From positions 496,001 through 560,000 of the forward strand of contig JBCBBH010000001.1 in assembly GCA_038531945.1 (NCBI GenBank): a stretch of 64,000 nt of DNA, given 5' to 3'. This DNA is from CALBPI01 sp038531945. Its GTDB lineage: Bacteria > Pseudomonadota > Gammaproteobacteria > Steroidobacterales > Woeseiaceae. Positions 60,920 to 64,000 of the stretch are shown in pieces. Numbering within the stretch: the stretch's first letter is position 1; every line of letters starts with the position of its first letter. The position numbers and the translations under genes were made by a program. The notes under the pieces are model-generated. The model was not told where the DNA came from. It ran no database searches and was given only the letters and a program-made list of their open reading frames with translations.

Positions 60920-62518
60920 ATGCTTACCTCCACCAAAGAGTTTCGCGATTCTATGGGCTGGTTTCATACCTGGGCCGGCGTCGCCACGTCTTGCTTCCTT
61001 TTCATGATTTTCTGGATGGGATCGCTCGCAGTCTTCGATCGAGAGATTGATCAGTGGATGAAGCCAGAAATGCGAGTCGACGCGTCAACAAACGAGTTCT
61101 CGTTCGATCAGGTGTTCAAACAACTTCGCGAAGGAGATGCAAAAGACGCAACGCGCATCTTTGTGCGTGCGCCCTCCGAGCGTGATCCGTTGGTTTTCAC
61201 GTTTCATGCGACTGCAGATGGCGAGTTTGTTCGCCAATACAGATACCCCACAACGGGTGATACCGTCGAACTCACTGACAGCCATGCTGGTACGGGCTTC
61301 TTCTATCCCTTTCACTACAGCCTACATATACCGGCTGGACTGGGTTACTGGGTGGTTGGTTTCTGCGCGATGGCGATGCTGACGCTGATGGTCTCCGGGA
61401 TTTTCATTCATCGTAAGATCATCAAAGACTTTTTTACCTTCCGGCCGGACAAAGCGCTGCGGCGCTCGACACTCGATCTGCATAATCTGTCCAGCTTGGT
61501 CGCATTGCCGTTGCACATTCTGTTTCCGCTCACCGGGCTAATGATTTTCTTCTCAATCTATTTCCCATGGTCATCTAATGTCGTGTTCGACGGCGATGTA
61601 AAGCAAAGATCCTCAGAGGTCTTCGCAATTCCTGTTGTTGAGCGAAGTGGGGGTGCCGCACCCGAATCTATTGATGTGGACCAACTGGTGAGACAGGTCG
61701 AAGCGCGCTGGCAAGCACGAGGTGGTCAAAATGGAGCAAAGGCGGATGCCGTGGGGTTGGAACTCGCCGATGACGCGAACGCCTACCTCATGGTTCGAGA
61801 GGTGTTTTCTTCTCGTGCGGTATCGATGAACAAGAACATTACGGCTGTCTCGGCAGTCAGCGGCGAGGTGTTGAATGACGTCGCTGCCGGGCCTGCCAAG
61901 AGTACTTACGCGTGGCTGGCGGGTGCGCACTTCATTCAGTTCGATAGCTGGGCGCTGCGTTGGCTGTACTTTGTCGGTGGGCTCCTCGGGAGTCTTATGA
62001 TCGCATCCGGGCTCATGTTCTGGATACAAGCACGCATCAAAAAAGGTGTCGTTGATCCGCGAAGTGTCCGGGTGGTTCGCGGCCTGGCCGTGGGTTCTGT
62101 CAGCGGGCTAATCCTGGCGAGCGGTGCCTACCTTGTTACAAATCGGATCATCCCGTCAGGCTCAGAAGGATTTGGAATGGGCCGCGCGACGTTTGAAGTG
62201 CTTTTCTTCTACCTCGTTTGGATCGCTAGTTTTATTCACGCGGCAGTACGCGGGAAGCACGCTTGGCGAGAACAGTGTCGGATGATTGCGCTTGTTGCGA
62301 TTATCGCCGTCGTGCTCAATTGGATCACGACTGGCGACCATCCGATCGTAGCCTTCCGGTCAGGTCTGACCCAGATCTGGAGTATGGACCTTACAATATT
62401 AGTAGGTGCAGCAATCGCATGGTTTGCCGCGAGTAAATTAAAGGCGCGCGGTGAATCGTCAATAACCCGCCGAGCGGCGGTTGGGCAGGTGATTGCGGAT
62501 ACCGCAACCGCAGAATGA
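60920..62518 (+). CDS. PepSY-associated transmembrane protein
   Basis: This 532-residue inner-membrane protein has a first helix starting GWFHTWAGVATSCFLFMIFWMGSLAVF, a periplasmic domain, then about six more helices. Conserved histidines occur in several helices and loops (WFHTW, SLHIPAGLGYW, LDLHNLSSLVALPLHIL), a layout seen in PepSY_TM proteins thought to act as iron-siderophore reductases. The ATG at 60920 is used rather than the longer open frame from 60755, which lies inside the previous gene. It overlaps the DUF3325 gene by 4 bp. Confidence 0.85.
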   Translation: MLTSTKEFRDSMGWFHTWAGVATSCFLFMIFWMGSLAVFDREIDQWMKPEMRVDASTNEFSFDQVFKQLREGDAKDATRIFVRAPSERDPLVFTFHATADGEFVRQYRYPTTGDTVELTDSHAGTGFFYPFHYSLHIPAGLGYWVVGFCAMAMLTLMVSGIFIHRKIIKDFFTFRPDKALRRSTLDLHNLSSLVALPLHILFPLTGLMIFFSIYFPWSSNVVFDGDVKQRSSEVFAIPVVERSGGAAPESIDVDQLVRQVEARWQARGGQNGAKADAVGLELADDANAYLMVREVFSSRAVSMNKNITAVSAVSGEVLNDVAAGPAKSTYAWLAGAHFIQFDSWALRWLYFVGGLLGSLMIASGLMFWIQARIKKGVVDPRSVRVVRGLAVGSVSGLILASGAYLVTNRIIPSGSEGFGMGRATFEVLFFYLVWIASFIHAAVRGKHAWREQCRMIALVAIIAVVLNWITTGDHPIVAFRSGLTQIWSMDLTILVGAAIAWFAASKLKARGESSITRRAAVGQVIADTATAE

Positions 62519-62838
62519 GCACACTGGTCGAAGCTATTCTATTGTTGGTCGCGTTGCTCCTCTGTCTGTTGGGTTGCTCACTGCTGGCGCTCAGCCAAGC
62601 GCGGAATTGGCGCAAGGTTTTGGAAGATCGGAGCGCCACTCCGCCTAAATTTGCGTGGCTCGGGTGGACGCTCGTTCTCAGTGCGCTCGTTCCCTGCGTC
62701 GGAAGGGATGGTGCGAGCTTCGCAGCACTGCTGTGGCCGTTAGTATTCGCTGCCGGCGCAGTCGCCACAGCATTGACACTGACCTACCGTCCCGGCTGGT
62801 ATCGGGCTGCGATTCGGGTTTTGACAATATCGCGGTGA
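62515..62838 (+). CDS. DUF3325-like small membrane protein
   Basis: This 107-residue protein has four hydrophobic segments and begins with an ALLLCLLGCSLLALSQARNWRKV stretch, then LGWTLVLSALVPCVGRDG. It resembles DUF3325, which accompanies PepSY_TM and DUF3649 proteins in iron-uptake loci. Its role is not known. A spacer of about 140 bp follows before the next receptor. Confidence 0.75.
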   Translation: MSTLVEAILLLVALLLCLLGCSLLALSQARNWRKVLEDRSATPPKFAWLGWTLVLSALVPCVGRDGASFAALLWPLVFAAGAVATALTLTYRPGWYRAAIRVLTISR

Positions 62839-62979
62839 TTTTGTCGCTTCTTGTTTGACGCGGAGACATTCTTGAAGAGCCGGTCTTGATAGCTTCTAAC
62901 GAATCTGTTGCATTAGCGGTAGCGTTGTACGCCATACCCTTCTGACAATGCCATCAACCAGCAAGGCGGCGAAGTTAAA

Positions 62980-64000
62980 GTGTTTATAAAATCTCACATA
63001 ACACGATGCCGACAACGCGGATTGCTGGCGCTAGCCCTAACCTTGATATCTCCCGTGGTGTTTGTGCAACATACGCCGGCCGTTGAGGAGCCGACACAGC
63101 CCGCGGATCTTGAGCCAACCACGTCCTCGGATATCCGAAGAGTGTTGCGACCAGAGGAATTCGGCCGGTTCGCGCCGCGAACCGCGCTCGATATGGTTGA
63201 GCAGATTCCGGGCTTCACCATACGAGAACGGGAAGGCGGCGTACGCGGTCTCGGGCAAGGCGACACCAACGTCCTTATCAACGGGAAGCGAATCTCGGGG
63301 AAGTCGAACGGACCGGTTGACGCGCTTTCTCGCATAACCGCTACCGACGTGGAACGGCTCGAGATCGTTGATGGCGCAAGCCTTGGCATCGGCGGGTTAT
63401 CCGGTCAGGTGCTCAACGTCATTACCTCAACGAACGGTGTGACCGGACAGTTTCGCTACTCGCCTCAGGTACGCTCCCGCGGAACACCGCCACGAATCTA
63501 CGCGGGTGACGTGTCCTTGTCTGGAGGTGGGGCTGCGTCCGACTGGAATCTGCGGCTTCGGAACCGATCTGACCGCTTCGGCGCTGACGGTCTCGAGCGG
63601 GTGACCGACGGGGCAGGTCAGCTGATTGATACTCGCGACGAAGTGGACAACGAGGACCTCGACACGATCGGTTTGTCCGGCGCGTTCACACGAACCGCTG
63701 CTAATGGCAACGTATTCAACCTTACTGGCGAGGTGAATCAGTTTATTTTCCGAGGCAAAGAAGAGTCTTTAAGTATGGGACCAGGTTTGCCGGATCGCTT
63801 CCGCACGTTGCGCTCCACAGAGGATGAAACCAACTTTGAGGTCGGCGTGGACTACGCGTTTCCGGCTCTTGGCGGGTCGTTGAAGCTGATCGGCTACCAT
63901 CGCTCGGAATACAGCCCGACGACGTCCGGTACTGTGCTTGAGTTTGCGGACGGATCGCCCGATGCAGGTTCGTTGTTCACTCGCCAGGCGGATGAGTTTG
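62980..64000 (+). CDS. TonB-dependent receptor plug and N-terminal barrel (3' end cut by window edge)
   Basis: My own plus-strand translation from GTG at 62980 is open to base 64000, giving 340 complete codons. It has an N-terminal signal-like stretch (about 15-30, LLALALTLISPVVFVQ), a low-complexity linker with many Pro/Thr/Glu, and a plug domain with ALDMVEQIPGFTIRE, VRGLGQGDTNVLINGKRISGK and VERLEIVDGASLGIGGLSGQVLNVIT. Barrel strands follow. This plug type (R-x-x-x-N-V-L-I-N-G-K-R) occurs in receptors of unassigned substrate. GGCGGCGAAG is a possible ribosome-binding site. The C-terminus is outside the window. Confidence 0.85.
   Translation, partial: MFIKSHITRCRQRGLLALALTLISPVVFVQHTPAVEEPTQPADLEPTTSSDIRRVLRPEEFGRFAPRTALDMVEQIPGFTIREREGGVRGLGQGDTNVLINGKRISGKSNGPVDALSRITATDVERLEIVDGASLGIGGLSGQVLNVITSTNGVTGQFRYSPQVRSRGTPPRIYAGDVSLSGGGAASDWNLRLRNRSDRFGADGLERVTDGAGQLIDTRDEVDNEDLDTIGLSGAFTRTAANGNVFNLTGEVNQFIFRGKEESLSMGPGLPDRFRTLRSTEDETNFEVGVDYAFPALGGSLKLIGYHRSEYSPTTSGTVLEFADGSPDAGSLFTRQADEF

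Overview
The window looks like chromosome from a gammaproteobacterium of marine or free-living type. It is moderately GC-rich by eye, gene-dense, and carries the usual origin-proximal set: mnmE, mnmG, rsmG, parA, parB, the whole F1Fo ATP synthase operon, glmU and glmS. No rRNA, tRNA, CRISPR array or transposase was seen. The organism assignment is inferred from gene order and protein families only.

Layout. 1-973: an edge-cut alpha/beta hydrolase-OsmC fusion. 1075-9289: mnmE and mnmG, separated by a GGDEF protein and a minus-strand operon (S33-type hydrolase, NatA-like ATPase, NatB-like permease). 9321-20391: an OppB-OppC-OppDF peptide importer, a DUF945 protein, a dihaem cytochrome c, an Fe-S photolyase and an OmpA-type porin with calcium-binding repeats. 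rsmG, parA and parB follow, and the strong terminator behind ompA runs right into the rsmG start codon. 20393-32995: an EAL protein, atpI-B-E-F-H-A-G-D-C, a GNAT acetyltransferase, a lipoprotein, glmU and glmS.

33000-41000 is an accessory island placed directly downstream of glmS, the classic Tn7 target side. It holds about twelve small, mostly unrecognised genes, nearly all on the plus strand. Most are preceded by a copy of a roughly 65-nt direct repeat carrying a conserved TATACT -10 box just upstream of the gene. Most products are membrane or exported proteins, and half the genes use GTG or TTG starts. No integrase is present.

41154-52859 is a cobalamin uptake, salvage and late-synthesis region: cobT-cobS-cobC-cobO, then a cobalamin riboswitch leading btuB-btuF-btuC-btuD-cobQ-cbiB-cobD, with cobU convergent. 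No corrin-ring enzymes lie in the window. 52991-57886 follows with a three-gene module: a CobN-family chelatase homologue with a signal peptide and C-terminal membrane anchor, an ExbB/TolQ/MotA-type channel protein and a DUF2149 protein resembling ExbD/TolR. This suggests a proton-motive-force-driven periplasmic machine acting on corrinoids or metals, and it is the most interesting system in the window.

57887-64000 is an iron-uptake region: a Fur-box-like site, a siderophore receptor of the FecA/FhuA type, a DUF3649/PepSY/DUF3325 inner-membrane cluster, and the start of a second TonB-dependent receptor cut by the window end.
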